Shown one piece after another: positions 8,668 to 19,432 of a DNA stretch of 64,000 bases. This DNA comes from Collinsella sp944321445. GTDB taxonomy: Bacteria > Actinomycetota > Coriobacteriia > Coriobacteriales > Coriobacteriaceae. The stretch's first letter is position 1. Each line of letters begins with the position of its first letter. A program made the translations under genes and the position numbers. The stretch lies in assembly GCF_030371825.1 (NCBI RefSeq), contig NZ_JAUDDM010000001.1; one strand, 5' to 3'. A model generated the notes under the pieces. That model was not told the DNA's origin. It searched no databases and saw only the letters and a list, made by a program, of their open reading frames with translations.

Positions 8668-10092
8668 CTATCGGTTGTCCTTCTTGGAATCGGCCACGTG
8701 CTCCAAGTACTCGGGGCCGACCTGCGTCACGTCGCCGGCGCCCATGGTAATGAGCAGGTCACCGGGCTGCGCCTCGGCATCCAGGCGCGCCATGAGGGAG
8801 GCGCGGTCGGGTGCGTAGAACACGCGCTTGCCGGGATGGCGCTCGGCCACCAGGTCGGCGAGCATCTTGCTCGTAACGCCGGGAATGGGCATCTCGCCGG
8901 CGGAGAACACGTCGATGAGCACCAGCACGTCGGCCTTCGCGAAGGCGTCGGCGAACTCGTCGGCGAGCGCCTGCAGGCGCGAATAGCGGTGCGGCTGGAA
9001 CACGACGACGACCTTGTTGAAGTCAAGCGAGCTCGCGGCGGCAAGCGTCGCGGCGATCTCGGTGGGATGATGGCCGTAGTCATCCACGAGCGTGACGCCG
9101 TTCACGTCGGCAACATGGGTGAAACGACGGCGCACGCCCTCGAACGTGGAGAGTGCCTTGGCGGCAGCCTCGGTATCCTGGCCCAGCGCCCAGGCAACGG
9201 TCAGCGAAGCGCTGGCGTTGAGCATGTTGTGGCGGCCGGGGTTGCTCTTGATGGTGACGGTGCGCTGCGCGCCATCGGGCAGCGTGACGTCGAAGACCGA
9301 CGCAAGCGCATGACCGCCCTCGCGCGGCGTGCACACCACATCGCACGAGGAATCGAAGCCGTACGTCACCACGCGGCGACCCGTGGAGCGGGCAAGCTCG
9401 ACCAGATGCGGGAACTCGCCGCACACGATGACGGTGCCGCTCTCCCCCACGAGGCCCATGAACTTGACGAAGGTCTCCTCGATCTCCTCAAGACCGGAAT
9501 AGTGGTCAAGGTGATCGGCCTCGACGTTGGTGACGACGACCACGTTGGGATCGAGGTAGAGGAAGGAGCGGTCGGACTCGTCCGCCTCGGAGACAAAGTA
9601 CTCGCTCGAGCCGTTGCGGCCGTTGGTGTCATAGCCCTCGACGATGCCGCCGATGAGGAAGCTCGGGTCGAGGCCCATGCGGTCGAGCATGGTGGCGCAC
9701 ATGGAAGACGTGGTGGTCTTGCCGTGCGTGCCGGCGATGGCGACCGTGGTGTGGCCGTGTGAGAGCACCGAGAGCATCTGGGCGCGCGGCCAGACGGGAA
9801 TACCGAGCTCGCGGGCACGGATGACCTCGGGGTTGGTGTCGGGGATGGCAGTGGAAACGACCACGACGTCGGGGTTGACCTCATCGACCGTATGCGCCTC
9901 GTGACCCACGTGCACCTCGATGCCGGCGCGCGTGAGCTGACGGATGTAGCGGGAGGTCTTGAGGTCGGAGCCGGTGATGCGGAAGCCGCGCTCGTGCAGG
10001 ATGAGCGCGATGGCGCTCATGCCCGCGCCGCCGATGCCGATAAAGTGGGCGCTCTTGAACGTGGGCTCCCCATTCGAAGTGAACTGTGCCAT
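8668..10092 (-). CDS. murC: UDP-N-acetylmuramate--L-alanine ligase MurC
   Basis: The 474-residue Mur ligase adds L-Ala to UDP-MurNAc. It has the N-terminal FIGIGGAGMSAIA nucleotide fold for UDP-MurNAc, the ATP loop AGTHGKTTTSS, and the C-terminal ligase domain with VDDYGHHPTEI and FQPHRYSR, all typical of MurC. AAGGGGAG lies upstream of the ATG. It follows murG after a 165-nt gap with a hairpin. Confidence 0.98.
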   Translation of the reverse strand: MAQFTSNGEPTFKSAHFIGIGGAGMSAIALILHERGFRITGSDLKTSRYIRQLTRAGIEVHVGHEAHTVDEVNPDVVVVSTAIPDTNPEVIRARELGIPVWPRAQMLSVLSHGHTTVAIAGTHGKTTTSSMCATMLDRMGLDPSFLIGGIVEGYDTNGRNGSSEYFVSEADESDRSFLYLDPNVVVVTNVEADHLDHYSGLEEIEETFVKFMGLVGESGTVIVCGEFPHLVELARSTGRRVVTYGFDSSCDVVCTPREGGHALASVFDVTLPDGAQRTVTIKSNPGRHNMLNASASLTVAWALGQDTEAAAKALSTFEGVRRRFTHVADVNGVTLVDDYGHHPTEIAATLAAASSLDFNKVVVVFQPHRYSRLQALADEFADAFAKADVLVLIDVFSAGEMPIPGVTSKMLADLVAERHPGKRVFYAPDRASLMARLDAEAQPGDLLITMGAGDVTQVGPEYLEHVADSKKDNR

Positions 10093-10198
10093 ATGCGTTG
10101 GTCTCCCCTTGGGACGACGATGTTGTGCAACAGTCTCTTACTGTAACGCAAACCATCGCATGGCGGGAGGGATGAAATCGCGGGTTGCAGCGAATACA

Positions 10199-10227
10199 GG
10201 CCCGCTCCGCATAGTGCGAAACGGGCC
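10199..10227 (-). terminator. Interrupted hairpin between murG and murC
   Basis: Arms GGCCCG/CGGGCC plus inner CGCA/TGCG pair around a TAG loop (10199-10227), in the 164-nt gap after murG. There is no T-tract on the minus strand, so it is more likely a pause or mRNA-stability element than a full terminator. Confidence 0.35.
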
Positions 10228-10256
10228 CGCAAGCAAATATCTGGAATCGGGCGGCC

Positions 10257-11384
10257 TTAGGCGCAGACCCCTTCGATGGCGTCGGCCAAGGCGGCTGCGG
10301 CGCGATCCTGCTCGAGCCCGCGCGCAGCGGCGCGCATGGCCTCGCGGCGATTCGGTTGCGCGAGCAGGTCGATGAGCTCGGACGCAAACGGCTCGCCGTC
10401 TATATCCGCATCGGCAAACATCACCGCGGCGCCAGCATCGACCAGGTAGCGGGCGTTCGTGGTTTGGTGGTCGGCCGTGGCGAGCGGGTACGGCACGAGC
10501 ACCGCGGGCACGGCGAGCGCCGCGATCTCGGCGACCGAGGACGCGCCGGAGCGCGACAGCACCAGGTCGGCGGCGGCGAGCATGTCGCCCATGTTATCGA
10601 TGTAGGGCTGAACGCGGTAGCGCTTCTCCTCCTCCGGTGTGCAGGCCAACGCCGCCTTCGTGGCCTCGAAGTCATCTGCACCGGTCGAGTGGACCACGTA
10701 GACGCCATCGATGCCCAACAGGCGCTGCTTGAGCTCCGTCATCCGTTGGTTGAGGTGGTGCGCACCGAGCGAGCCGCCAAACACGAGCAGCAGCGTCGCA
10801 TCCTCGGGAACGCCCAGCACGGCCCGACCGCGCGCGCGATCGCCTGCGAGCACCGAGTTGCGCACGGGGTTACCCGTGAACTCGATGCGCGTGGCCGGAC
10901 CTGCATGCTTCTCGAACACCGCGCGCACGCTGGGCTGCGCGATGGCCACGAGCGAAGCCTGCTTCGCGGACTGCTTGTTGGCGAGGCCGGGCACAGAATT
11001 CTGCTCGTGCAGCACCACGGGAATACCCATCTTCGCGGCGGCGCGCATGAGCGGAAGCTCGACGTAGGCGCCGAAGCCCACGGCGACGTCAGGTTTCAGG
11101 GAAGGATCGGAGGTAAACGTACGCACCAAGCGACGCTCCTCGCGTGCGAGATGCAGCAGCGCGGTCGCCAGCGTCCACGGACGCTCGCGGTCAAAACCCG
11201 TGACTTCGACCGGGAAGAAGTCAAAACCTGCCTGAGGGACGAGCTTGCCTTCAAGACGGCGCGTCTGGCCGAAGAACCGCACACGGTGACCGCGGGCATC
11301 GAGCTCCTCGGCAAGCGCAAGCGCCGGGTTCACATGACCGGCGGTGCCGCCGGCGGCTATGGCAACAGAGAGTCTATCGGTCAT
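10257..11384 (-). CDS. murG: MurG glycosyltransferase (lipid II synthesis)
   Basis: The 375-residue GT-B enzyme transfers GlcNAc from UDP-GlcNAc to lipid I, making lipid II at the inner face of the membrane. Motifs seen are AAGGTAGHVNPALALAEEL near the N-terminus, LHEQNSVPGLANK, GGSLGAHHLN, and the C-terminal RSGASSVAEI with PYPLATADHQTTNA. The ATG at 11384 has GAAGGGAC upstream; the longer frame to 11471 is not supported. The ftsW stop lies 11 nt inside this gene's start, so the two are coupled. Confidence 0.97.
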   Translation of the reverse strand: MTDRLSVAIAAGGTAGHVNPALALAEELDARGHRVRFFGQTRRLEGKLVPQAGFDFFPVEVTGFDRERPWTLATALLHLAREERRLVRTFTSDPSLKPDVAVGFGAYVELPLMRAAAKMGIPVVLHEQNSVPGLANKQSAKQASLVAIAQPSVRAVFEKHAGPATRIEFTGNPVRNSVLAGDRARGRAVLGVPEDATLLLVFGGSLGAHHLNQRMTELKQRLLGIDGVYVVHSTGADDFEATKAALACTPEEEKRYRVQPYIDNMGDMLAAADLVLSRSGASSVAEIAALAVPAVLVPYPLATADHQTTNARYLVDAGAAVMFADADIDGEPFASELIDLLAQPNRREAMRAAARGLEQDRAAAALADAIEGVCA

Positions 11385-12987
11385 ATCGGTCCCTTCTCGA
11401 AGTGGACGATCCGCGGCGCCCGTCGCGCACGCGCGGCCCTCGGTCGCGCAGGCGGTCTGCCGGGTCTCCATGCAAGTCTATGCGCCCGTATCCCCCATCG
11501 GCACCACGCCGTTCACCGCGCGCGGCAAACGGCGACCTGCGTGCCCCATCCGATGTGGGCGCAGAACGCCCGGCTGCTCCATCGTACACAGAAAAGCCGT
11601 CCGTGCGCGCACTGGACCTGCCGCCCCTGCGCACACGCGGCTCGCCGGCCGTCGAGCGTCCCACGTGGTCTGACACCGCATCCTCCTCCGACATCACGGC
11701 GAACCGCGCGCGACGTGCCTCATAGGGCGCCGAGGTGTTGCTCTCGATGGAGACGCGCAGGATGAGGCCGGCGAGGATGAGCGAGGCGATAAGCGACGAG
11801 CCGCCATACGAAATGAACGGCATGGTCTTGCCGGTCATGGGGATGAGACCCAGGATACCCAGCGCGTTCACCAAAAACTGAGCCATGATGATAGTCGCGC
11901 AGCCCTCTGCCACGAACGCGCCGTAGCGGCTCGGAGAATGCTTGGCTATGGCGAACGCGGCGTAGACCATGGCAGCGAACACGGCGAAAAACGCCAGCGT
12001 GCCGAAGAAGCCGAGCTCCTCGCCGATGATGGCGAGGATGTAGTCGTTATGGGCCTCCGGCAGGTAGAAGTACTTCATCGTCGACCCGCCGATCCCGCGG
12101 CCAAACAGGCCGCCGGAGGCGAACGCCATGATGGCGAGCGTCGCCTGGTAGCCGTCACCGTACGGATCGCTCCACGGGTCGCCCGCCATGAGCAGGCGCT
12201 CCATGCGGTAGGGCGCAATGGCGATGGCGATGGCGATGGCTATCGCTGCCAGCGCGAACACGCCGACTACGACGCGCTTGGAGATGCCCGCGAGCACCAT
12301 GAGCACGAAGACCGTGAAACCGATGATGATGGTCGTGCCCAGGTCGGGCTGGAAGAAGATGAAGATAAGCGGCACCACGACGCCGATCGCCATCTTCGCA
12401 AGGAATGTCTGCGTGTCGATCGACTCGGTTTCGTAGTAGTCGGAAAGGAGCTTCGACACCAGCAAGATCATGACGGGCTTCAAGAACTCAGAGGGCTGCA
12501 GCGTGAAGACGTTGCCGATGTTGATCCAGCGCACCGCGCCGCGCGAGCCCGCGCCCATGAGCGCAACGACGATGAGCAGCACCAGGCATACGCCCCACAG
12601 CCACCAGATGGCGTCGGTGCGCAGCAGGTCCCAAGGGAAACGCCGCGATGCGAGCGCGGCGACAAAGCCGGCGCCCAAAACGGCGAACACCGCTTGACGC
12701 ACCAAGAAATACGTAGGGTCACCCGATTCCTTCATGGCCGTGACCGACGAGGCGGAATACACCATGAGCAAGCCGAATGCCACGACGGTAACCAGGCAAG
12801 CCAAAAAGACGAGCCGCGGGCGCATGATACGCGCGGGCACGCCGCGAATGAGCTGCTCGGCAAGGTCGCTGCGCTGCGAGGCGGAACGCGCCCTGCGGGC
12901 GGCGCTCTCGTCGACCGCAGGCGCGCCGACGCGAGCGGGCGCACCCGCAAGCCGGGCGGTTCTGGTTGCGCGTGGGCTCCTGGTCAA
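11374..12987 (-). CDS. ftsW: FtsW-type SEDS peptidoglycan polymerase
   Basis: This SEDS-family protein has about ten membrane segments, beginning near RPRLVFLACLVTVVAFGLLM. Family motifs include GAVRWINIG, PSEFLKP, EAHNDYILAIIGEELGF and MTGKTMPFISYGGSS. FtsW polymerises septal glycan with its partner PBP. I chose the TTG at 12987 because GAGAGG precedes it, 13 nt after the murD stop (537 residues); the first ATG at 12825 would give 483. A tail of about 125 Arg/Gly/Asp-rich residues follows the last membrane segment. One membrane helix is encoded by a hexanucleotide repeat giving alternating Ala-Ile. Confidence 0.92.
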   Translation of the reverse strand: MTRSPRATRTARLAGAPARVGAPAVDESAARRARSASQRSDLAEQLIRGVPARIMRPRLVFLACLVTVVAFGLLMVYSASSVTAMKESGDPTYFLVRQAVFAVLGAGFVAALASRRFPWDLLRTDAIWWLWGVCLVLLIVVALMGAGSRGAVRWINIGNVFTLQPSEFLKPVMILLVSKLLSDYYETESIDTQTFLAKMAIGVVVPLIFIFFQPDLGTTIIIGFTVFVLMVLAGISKRVVVGVFALAAIAIAIAIAIAPYRMERLLMAGDPWSDPYGDGYQATLAIMAFASGGLFGRGIGGSTMKYFYLPEAHNDYILAIIGEELGFFGTLAFFAVFAAMVYAAFAIAKHSPSRYGAFVAEGCATIIMAQFLVNALGILGLIPMTGKTMPFISYGGSSLIASLILAGLILRVSIESNTSAPYEARRARFAVMSEEDAVSDHVGRSTAGEPRVRRGGRSSARTDGFSVYDGAAGRSAPTSDGARRSPFAARGERRGADGGYGRIDLHGDPADRLRDRGPRVRDGRRGSSTSRRDRYDR

Positions 12988-13000
12988 TCGTCTGGCCTCT

Positions 13001-14407
13001 CTATTCCGCGAGCGAGCGCGTTGCGCGCAGCTCGTCCAGATACTCCTTGAAGCGACGGCCGCGCTCCTCGTAGCCCGAGAACTCGTCGAACGACGAACAG
13101 GCGGGCGAAAGCAGCACCACATCGCCGCGCTGGGCGAGCGAGCGGGCGACATCGACGGCGTCGCACAGGTCGTCCGCCTCGGCTATGTCGACATCCTGGT
13201 TGCGGTCCGCTTCCTCCAAAGCGTTGCGGAAGCGAGCGCGGGCCTCACCGAAGCACACGACCGCGCGCACGTGATCGCACACATAGGTGGAGAACTCCTC
13301 GAGCGGCGTGCCCTTGTCGTGGCCCCCCAGCAGCAAGACGACGTCGTCGTCGGGGAAGGCGGTGAGGGCCTTCTCCACGGCGTCAGTGTTCGTCGCCTTC
13401 GAATCGTTGTAGTAGCGCACGCCGTCGATCTCGCCACACGGCTCGACGCGGTGCTCGAGCGCCCGGAAGCTCAACAGGCCCCGACGGACGGCGTCGGCGG
13501 AGGCGCCGCAGAACAGCGCTGCGGCAGATGCGGCGAGCGCGTTGATCGCGTTGTGCTCGCCGGCGATGGCAAGTTCCTCGGCGCGCACGAGCTCACGCTC
13601 CGTGCCGGCCAGGCGCACCGTGAGCATCCCCTCCCGCACAAAGGCAGCGTCCGCGCACCCGGCATCGGCAATGCCGAGCGACAGCACGCGCCTGCCCGGA
13701 ACGAAGATACGGTCGGCAAAGGCCATGACGCCCTCGTCCTCGACGTCGACGATAACAAGGTCGTGCTCATCCATGTTGGCGAACAGCTTGATCTTCGCAA
13801 GGGCGTAGTTTTCGTGCGTGCGGTGCCACGCCAGATGGTCGGGCGTGATGTTGAGCAAAACAGCGCAGCGCGGGTGCAGCTCGGAGCTCGTGGCGATCTG
13901 ATAGCTCGACAGCTCGGCGGCAAACCAGGCATCCTCGCCGTACGCATCGACCGCATCAATCGTCGGCGTGCCGATGTTTCCCACCGCGGCGCTCTTCATA
14001 CCTGCCGCCTGCATAAGGTGATGCAGAAGCGAGGTCGTGGTCGTCTTGCCGTTCGTGCCGGTGACCGCGCACCACTGGGCGCTTGACAGCCGCCAAGCGA
14101 ACTCGGGCTCGCCCATGATCTCATCGGCGTGCATGCTGCCCTGCGCGAAGAACTCGGAGAACTCCGAGATGCCGGGGCTTGCCACGCATACATCGAAGTG
14201 GCCCTCGACCCGCTCCGTACCATAGACGAAGACGGCGCCCGCGCTCTCGAGCTCACGCGTGCGATCGGTGGGCTCCGAGGTCGCTCCGCCCACAACCGTG
14301 ACGGAGCTCACGCGCTCGGGGCTATGCTTCAAAGCCCAGGCAACGACATCCAGACCAGTCGAGCCCTGGCCCAATACCAGAAGCGAGAAGGTTTGCGGCA
14401 GCGGCAT
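13001..14407 (-). CDS. murD: UDP-N-acetylmuramoylalanine--D-glutamate ligase MurD
   Basis: The 468-residue Mur ligase adds D-Glu to UDP-MurNAc-L-Ala. It shows the ATP loop AVTGTNGKTTTTSLL, the NITPDHLAWH segment, the HRVEP motif (ALEHRVEPCGEIDGV), YYNDSKATNTDA and the C-terminal LLLGGHDKGTPLEE and LSPACSSFDEF, all hallmarks of MurD. It starts 9 nt after mraY. The ribosome site is weak, which may mean coupled translation. Confidence 0.97.
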   Translation of the reverse strand: MPLPQTFSLLVLGQGSTGLDVVAWALKHSPERVSSVTVVGGATSEPTDRTRELESAGAVFVYGTERVEGHFDVCVASPGISEFSEFFAQGSMHADEIMGEPEFAWRLSSAQWCAVTGTNGKTTTTSLLHHLMQAAGMKSAAVGNIGTPTIDAVDAYGEDAWFAAELSSYQIATSSELHPRCAVLLNITPDHLAWHRTHENYALAKIKLFANMDEHDLVIVDVEDEGVMAFADRIFVPGRRVLSLGIADAGCADAAFVREGMLTVRLAGTERELVRAEELAIAGEHNAINALAASAAALFCGASADAVRRGLLSFRALEHRVEPCGEIDGVRYYNDSKATNTDAVEKALTAFPDDDVVLLLGGHDKGTPLEEFSTYVCDHVRAVVCFGEARARFRNALEEADRNQDVDIAEADDLCDAVDVARSLAQRGDVVLLSPACSSFDEFSGYEERGRRFKEYLDELRATRSLAE

Positions 14408-14416
14408 GAAAGATCA

Positions 14417-15448
<1,032 letters not shown>

Positions 15449-15451
15449 CTT

Positions 15452-16888
15452 CTAGCACACCTCTTCCACGAAACGGTCGAGTCCCACGAAACGCGAGCCC
15501 TTGACAAGCACGAGGTCGTCGGGCTGGATCGCCGTCGCCATGCGGGCGATGACGGTGTCGGTGTCGGGAAGGACGCGGACGCGGTCCTCGGGCATGCCCA
15601 TGAGGCGCGCGGCGTCGGCCATGTGACGTGCGTTCTCGCCGCCCACGCACACCAGCAAGTCGAGCTGCTTGGCGGCGGCATAGGCACCGGTGAGCTCGTG
15701 CAGGCGCGGGCCCTCCTCGCCCAGCTCGCCCATCTCGCCCAAAATGGCGATGCGGTCGCCCGAGGTCGGAAGCTCTGCGAGCAGGTTCAGGCCGGCAGCC
15801 ATGGATTCGGGCGCGGCGTTATACGAATCGTCGATGACCTGTGCGCCGCACTGCGCACGGCGCACGTCCGTGCGGCGACCGGTGATCTCGAGCTTGCCGA
15901 ACACCTCGTCGATAACATACTGGGCAATGCCCAGACGGCGCGCGATGGCGGCGGCGTACAGGGCGTTCACCACGGACTGCGCACCCGGGATGCCAAGCTT
16001 GGTGTGGAACTGGGCGCCGTCTTCGAACGTGATGTCGAACGCCGGGCAACCGTCGGCCTCCACCTGGATGTTGCGAGCGCTCACGTCGTCGTCATCGCTC
16101 GTACCGCACAGAATCACGTCGACGCCGGCGGGCTTGGCGAAGTGCTCGATGATGAACGGGGTGAAGTCGTCCTCGCCGTTCAGCACGAGCGCCGCATGGT
16201 GCCCCTCGAAGTTCTCGCTGCTGGCGGGCATGCCGGCCAAAATCTCGGCCTTGGCGCGCGCGATGTTCTCGCGGCTGCCCAGCATGCCGATGTGCGAGGT
16301 GCCGATCTTGGTGATGACCGCGTAGGTGGGCTGGGCGCAACGCGAGAGGCGCTCGATCTGCCCGAAGCCGTCCATGCCCATCTCGAGGATGAGCACCTGC
16401 GTGTCACGCGGGGCAGACAGGATGGTGAGCGGCATGCCGATGAGGTTGTTGTAGTTTCCTTGCGTCACATGGACGCGGTAGCTCGTGGACAGCAGCGCCG
16501 CGAGCGTGTCTTTGGTGGTGGTCTTGCCGATGGAACCCGTGACGCCAATCACCGTGCAACGCATGCGCGCGCGATAGCCCTGGGCCAGCAGCAGCAAAAA
16601 CTCCGTAGGGTCCTCGCAGGTGAAGATGGCGCACCCGTGCTCGTCCGCCAGGCGGATCAGGTCGCGCGCGGGGTCGCGCGTGAGCACGACGCAGGCGGCG
16701 CCCGCCTCGATAGCCGCGGCCGCATAGTCGTTGCCGTCGACGCGCTCGCCCGGGAACGCAACGAACAGCGTATCCTCCTCCACCTTACGGGAGTCAATCA
16801 CGACGCCGCGGCAGATGCGCTCTGCGTTGCCGGTCCACGGTTTGGCACCCGTGATCTTCTCGAGATACTTGACTGCGATCTCTATCAT
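15452..16888 (-). CDS. murF: UDP-MurNAc-tripeptide--D-Ala-D-Ala ligase MurF
   Basis: The 478-residue Mur ligase adds D-Ala-D-Ala to the UDP-MurNAc-tripeptide. Motifs are GVVIDSRKVEEDTLFVAFPGERVDG at the N-terminus, the ATP loop VTGSIGKTTTKD, the QGNYNNLIGMPLT segment, and VIDDSYNAAPESM. The ATG at 16888 has AAGGAG upstream. murE, which makes MurF's substrate and usually lies between ftsI and murF, is not present in this window. Confidence 0.96.
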   Translation of the reverse strand: MIEIAVKYLEKITGAKPWTGNAERICRGVVIDSRKVEEDTLFVAFPGERVDGNDYAAAAIEAGAACVVLTRDPARDLIRLADEHGCAIFTCEDPTEFLLLLAQGYRARMRCTVIGVTGSIGKTTTKDTLAALLSTSYRVHVTQGNYNNLIGMPLTILSAPRDTQVLILEMGMDGFGQIERLSRCAQPTYAVITKIGTSHIGMLGSRENIARAKAEILAGMPASSENFEGHHAALVLNGEDDFTPFIIEHFAKPAGVDVILCGTSDDDDVSARNIQVEADGCPAFDITFEDGAQFHTKLGIPGAQSVVNALYAAAIARRLGIAQYVIDEVFGKLEITGRRTDVRRAQCGAQVIDDSYNAAPESMAAGLNLLAELPTSGDRIAILGEMGELGEEGPRLHELTGAYAAAKQLDLLVCVGGENARHMADAARLMGMPEDRVRVLPDTDTVIARMATAIQPDDLVLVKGSRFVGLDRFVEEVC

Positions 16889-17009
16889 GCAGTGCTCCTT
16901 ACGAGCCGAAATTGCCGGAAATATGCAATCTGTCATTCTAGCGCGGTTGCGCGAACCGTTCGTGCAGGCCCTGTGAAGCGTGCCTCGCGCCCGCGGTGCC
17001 GCCCACCGC

Positions 17010-18842
17010 CTATTCCTCCTCGTCGGACGCCACGCGGGTCGGCTTGACACCGAGCACGTTGAGCGCGGTCTTCATGACGCTCGCAAACGGCACGGCGGCC
17101 GCCTCGGAGTGGTGCGGCGTGCCGTCGAGCGTGACGTAAACCTGCACTTGAGGGTCGCGCGTGGGAGCGAAGCCCATGAACGACGCCATGTAGCTTCCCT
17201 CCTGGTACCCGCCGCTCTCGCTCGCGCGCTGGGCGGTGCCGGTCTTGCCCGACACCTCATAGCCGGGCACCTGGCCGCCCTCGCCCGTGCCCTCGTCCAC
17301 GACGGTGAGCATCATGTCGGCAACCTTCGAAGCTGTCTCCTCCGACACCACGCGTTTATCGCCGTCGGACCAGTCGAGCTTTTCGCCCGCGCGCGCCATG
17401 GCGAAGTGCGGCGTGGTCATGACGCCCCCGTTCGCCATCGCCGAGATCGCGCGGACCATCTCGATGGGAGATACGGCGATAGACTGGCCGAACGACATGG
17501 CGGCGACGCTCGCGCCGTCGTACTCGTCGCGGCTGCGCACGATACCCGTGTTCTCGCCGGGGAAATCGACCCCGGACTTCTTTCCCAGCTCATATTTGTC
17601 GAGGTACTTCGCGAAGTTATCCGCTCCCACCTCGGACCCCACCAAGATCATGCCCGTATTGGACGAGCGGCGCATAATCTCGCGCACCGTCATGTCCATG
17701 GTGTAGTCGCGCCCGTCGACGTCGGTCACGTAGTCGCTGCCCGCGAGCACCTGGGCGGGCACAGTGAACTCGGTCTCAGTGTCCACGAGGTCCAGATCGA
17801 TCGCCATGCCGCACACAAGCGCCTTGAAGACGCTTCCCGGCTCGTAGGCGTCCGTCACCACGCGCAAGTTCATGTCTTCGGTGCGCGCCTCCGAAAGGTT
17901 TGCCTGGTCATAGGTGGGGCACGAGCATGCTGCCAGAATCTCGCCCGTGGACGGCACGGTCACGATCACCGAGCCGTAATGGGCACCGGAGTCCGAGATC
18001 GCCTTTGCCAGCGCCTCCTCGGCCGCCTCCTGAATATTGATATCGAGCGTGAGCACGATATCCTCGCCGTCTTGGGCGTCCTGCTTTTGGTAGGCGCCTC
18101 CGGCGATATACGAACCGTCACGAGCGCGTTCGCGCACAATCCAACCGTTTTCGCCCTGCAGGGCCTCGTCGTATTGGTACTCGAGACCGGTCGTGCCCAC
18201 GTTATCGGTGTTGACGACGCCCAGCACCTGCGACGCAAGCGACCCGTACGGATACACGCGGCGCATAGCGGGCTCATATTCGATGCCGGCAAGACCCGTC
18301 TCCATGAGCTCGTCGGCGACCTCCTGGTCGACCTTGCGCGCCACGTAGGTCCACGAGGTATCCTGCTCGACCTTCTCCTGGGCGTATTCACGGTCGACGC
18401 CCAGGTACTTCACCAGGGCGTTCACGACCTTCTTGCGGTTTTTCTTCGTGATGTTTTTGGTGTTGAGCGCAATGTTGGTGCAGTCCTCGCTCGTGGCGAG
18501 GATGTTGCCGTTGCGATCGTACAGCGTGCCGCGCTTGGCATACAGCACCGGGCGCGTCGTGCGGCGCGCCTCGATGCGTTCCATATTGATGTCGTGATAG
18601 AAGATCTGGTGCTGCGCAAGCTTGAAGACGCCGCCCGCAAGGCCCAAACCAAGCGCTCCCTGCAGGAGCACACGGCGCGAAATGGGCTCGCGCGACATGT
18701 CTCCGTGGAGCAGATCGTGTTGCTGATGCGTTGTGCGACGGCTGCGGGCGCCTTGGGCACCCGTGCCATTCCGTCGGTCGCGCGGCGTGCGGCCGGACCT
18801 GTTGCGCCCGCCGTCGCGCCCGTAAGGTCGCTGCTGCGTCAT
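17010..18842 (-). CDS. ftsI: Class B penicillin-binding protein (FtsI / PBP3 type)
   Basis: The 610-residue transpeptidase crosslinks septal peptidoglycan with FtsW. It has a basic N-tail, a signal-anchor (about 58-76), a dimerisation domain (from about residue 98, RPVLYAKRGTLYDRNG), and the catalytic triad motifs SVFK (Ser337), SSN (393-395) and KTG (533-535). The anchor begins SRRVLLQGALGLGLAGG, which resembles a twin-arginine signal. The start ATG at 18842 lies 7 nt after the ftsL-like stop. It ends 121 nt before murF, where murE might have been expected. Confidence 0.96.
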   Translation of the reverse strand: MTQQRPYGRDGGRNRSGRTPRDRRNGTGAQGARSRRTTHQQHDLLHGDMSREPISRRVLLQGALGLGLAGGVFKLAQHQIFYHDINMERIEARRTTRPVLYAKRGTLYDRNGNILATSEDCTNIALNTKNITKKNRKKVVNALVKYLGVDREYAQEKVEQDTSWTYVARKVDQEVADELMETGLAGIEYEPAMRRVYPYGSLASQVLGVVNTDNVGTTGLEYQYDEALQGENGWIVRERARDGSYIAGGAYQKQDAQDGEDIVLTLDINIQEAAEEALAKAISDSGAHYGSVIVTVPSTGEILAACSCPTYDQANLSEARTEDMNLRVVTDAYEPGSVFKALVCGMAIDLDLVDTETEFTVPAQVLAGSDYVTDVDGRDYTMDMTVREIMRRSSNTGMILVGSEVGADNFAKYLDKYELGKKSGVDFPGENTGIVRSRDEYDGASVAAMSFGQSIAVSPIEMVRAISAMANGGVMTTPHFAMARAGEKLDWSDGDKRVVSEETASKVADMMLTVVDEGTGEGGQVPGYEVSGKTGTAQRASESGGYQEGSYMASFMGFAPTRDPQVQVYVTLDGTPHHSEAAAVPFASVMKTALNVLGVKPTRVASDEEE

Positions 18843-18849
18843 AAGCCGC

Positions 18850-19332
18850 CTATTCTGCCGACGCGGCGTCCTGTCCGGAAGCGGCCGGGGCGTCGGCGGT
18901 GGTACCGTCAGAGAGGTCGATCGTGACCGTGCGGTCGGGATCGACCATACCGAGGGTACCTGAAGCAAGGCCGCGAATGCGCGTCGTGGAGCTGTACACG
19001 GAATTCATAACCTCGAGGTCGCGGCTCTTGTCGCGACCCTCGTCGAGCGATTCGGAAAGCTCGGCATTGGCATTGAGCACGGAAGCCGTTGCCGTGGAGA
19101 GCGCCACGCGTGCGCCACCCACGATGCAAAACAGCGCCATGAGCACGCAGAAAGCCTTGATGACACCCAGGAAGGCGGGGCTCACGGCCTGATCGGCCTC
19201 GCGGCCGGCACCGGTGACGACGTGCAGACGGGGGCGCTCGGGCGCCTGGGGAGCCTCGCGGTACCCGTATGCGGGGGCCGCGGCGGGTTGCATATCATAG
19301 GCGAATGCTGCGTTTGATTGACGATAACCCAT
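18850..19332 (-). CDS. ftsL: FtsL-like septal membrane protein
   Basis: The 160-residue protein has a Pro/Ala/Tyr-rich N-tail, one membrane segment (about residues 53-77, FLGVIKAFCVLMALFCIVGG) and an outer region able to form a coiled coil, then a low-complexity tail. This layout and its place between rsmH and ftsI match FtsL, which bridges FtsQ and the FtsW/FtsI synthase. FtsL sequences are too variable for proof by motif. A TTG at 19341 is an alternative start. Confidence 0.78.
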   Translation of the reverse strand: MGYRQSNAAFAYDMQPAAAPAYGYREAPQAPERPRLHVVTGAGREADQAVSPAFLGVIKAFCVLMALFCIVGGARVALSTATASVLNANAELSESLDEGRDKSRDLEVMNSVYSSTTRIRGLASGTLGMVDPDRTVTIDLSDGTTADAPAASGQDAASAE

Positions 19333-19432
19333 GGTATGCAACCCCGTCCCCTCATGTAGGAGTAGTGCGTTTAAAGTACGTTCAAGCAGTCGCGGTGGGA
19401 CGGAACGCCAATACTCCTACGTAACGAGCGAA

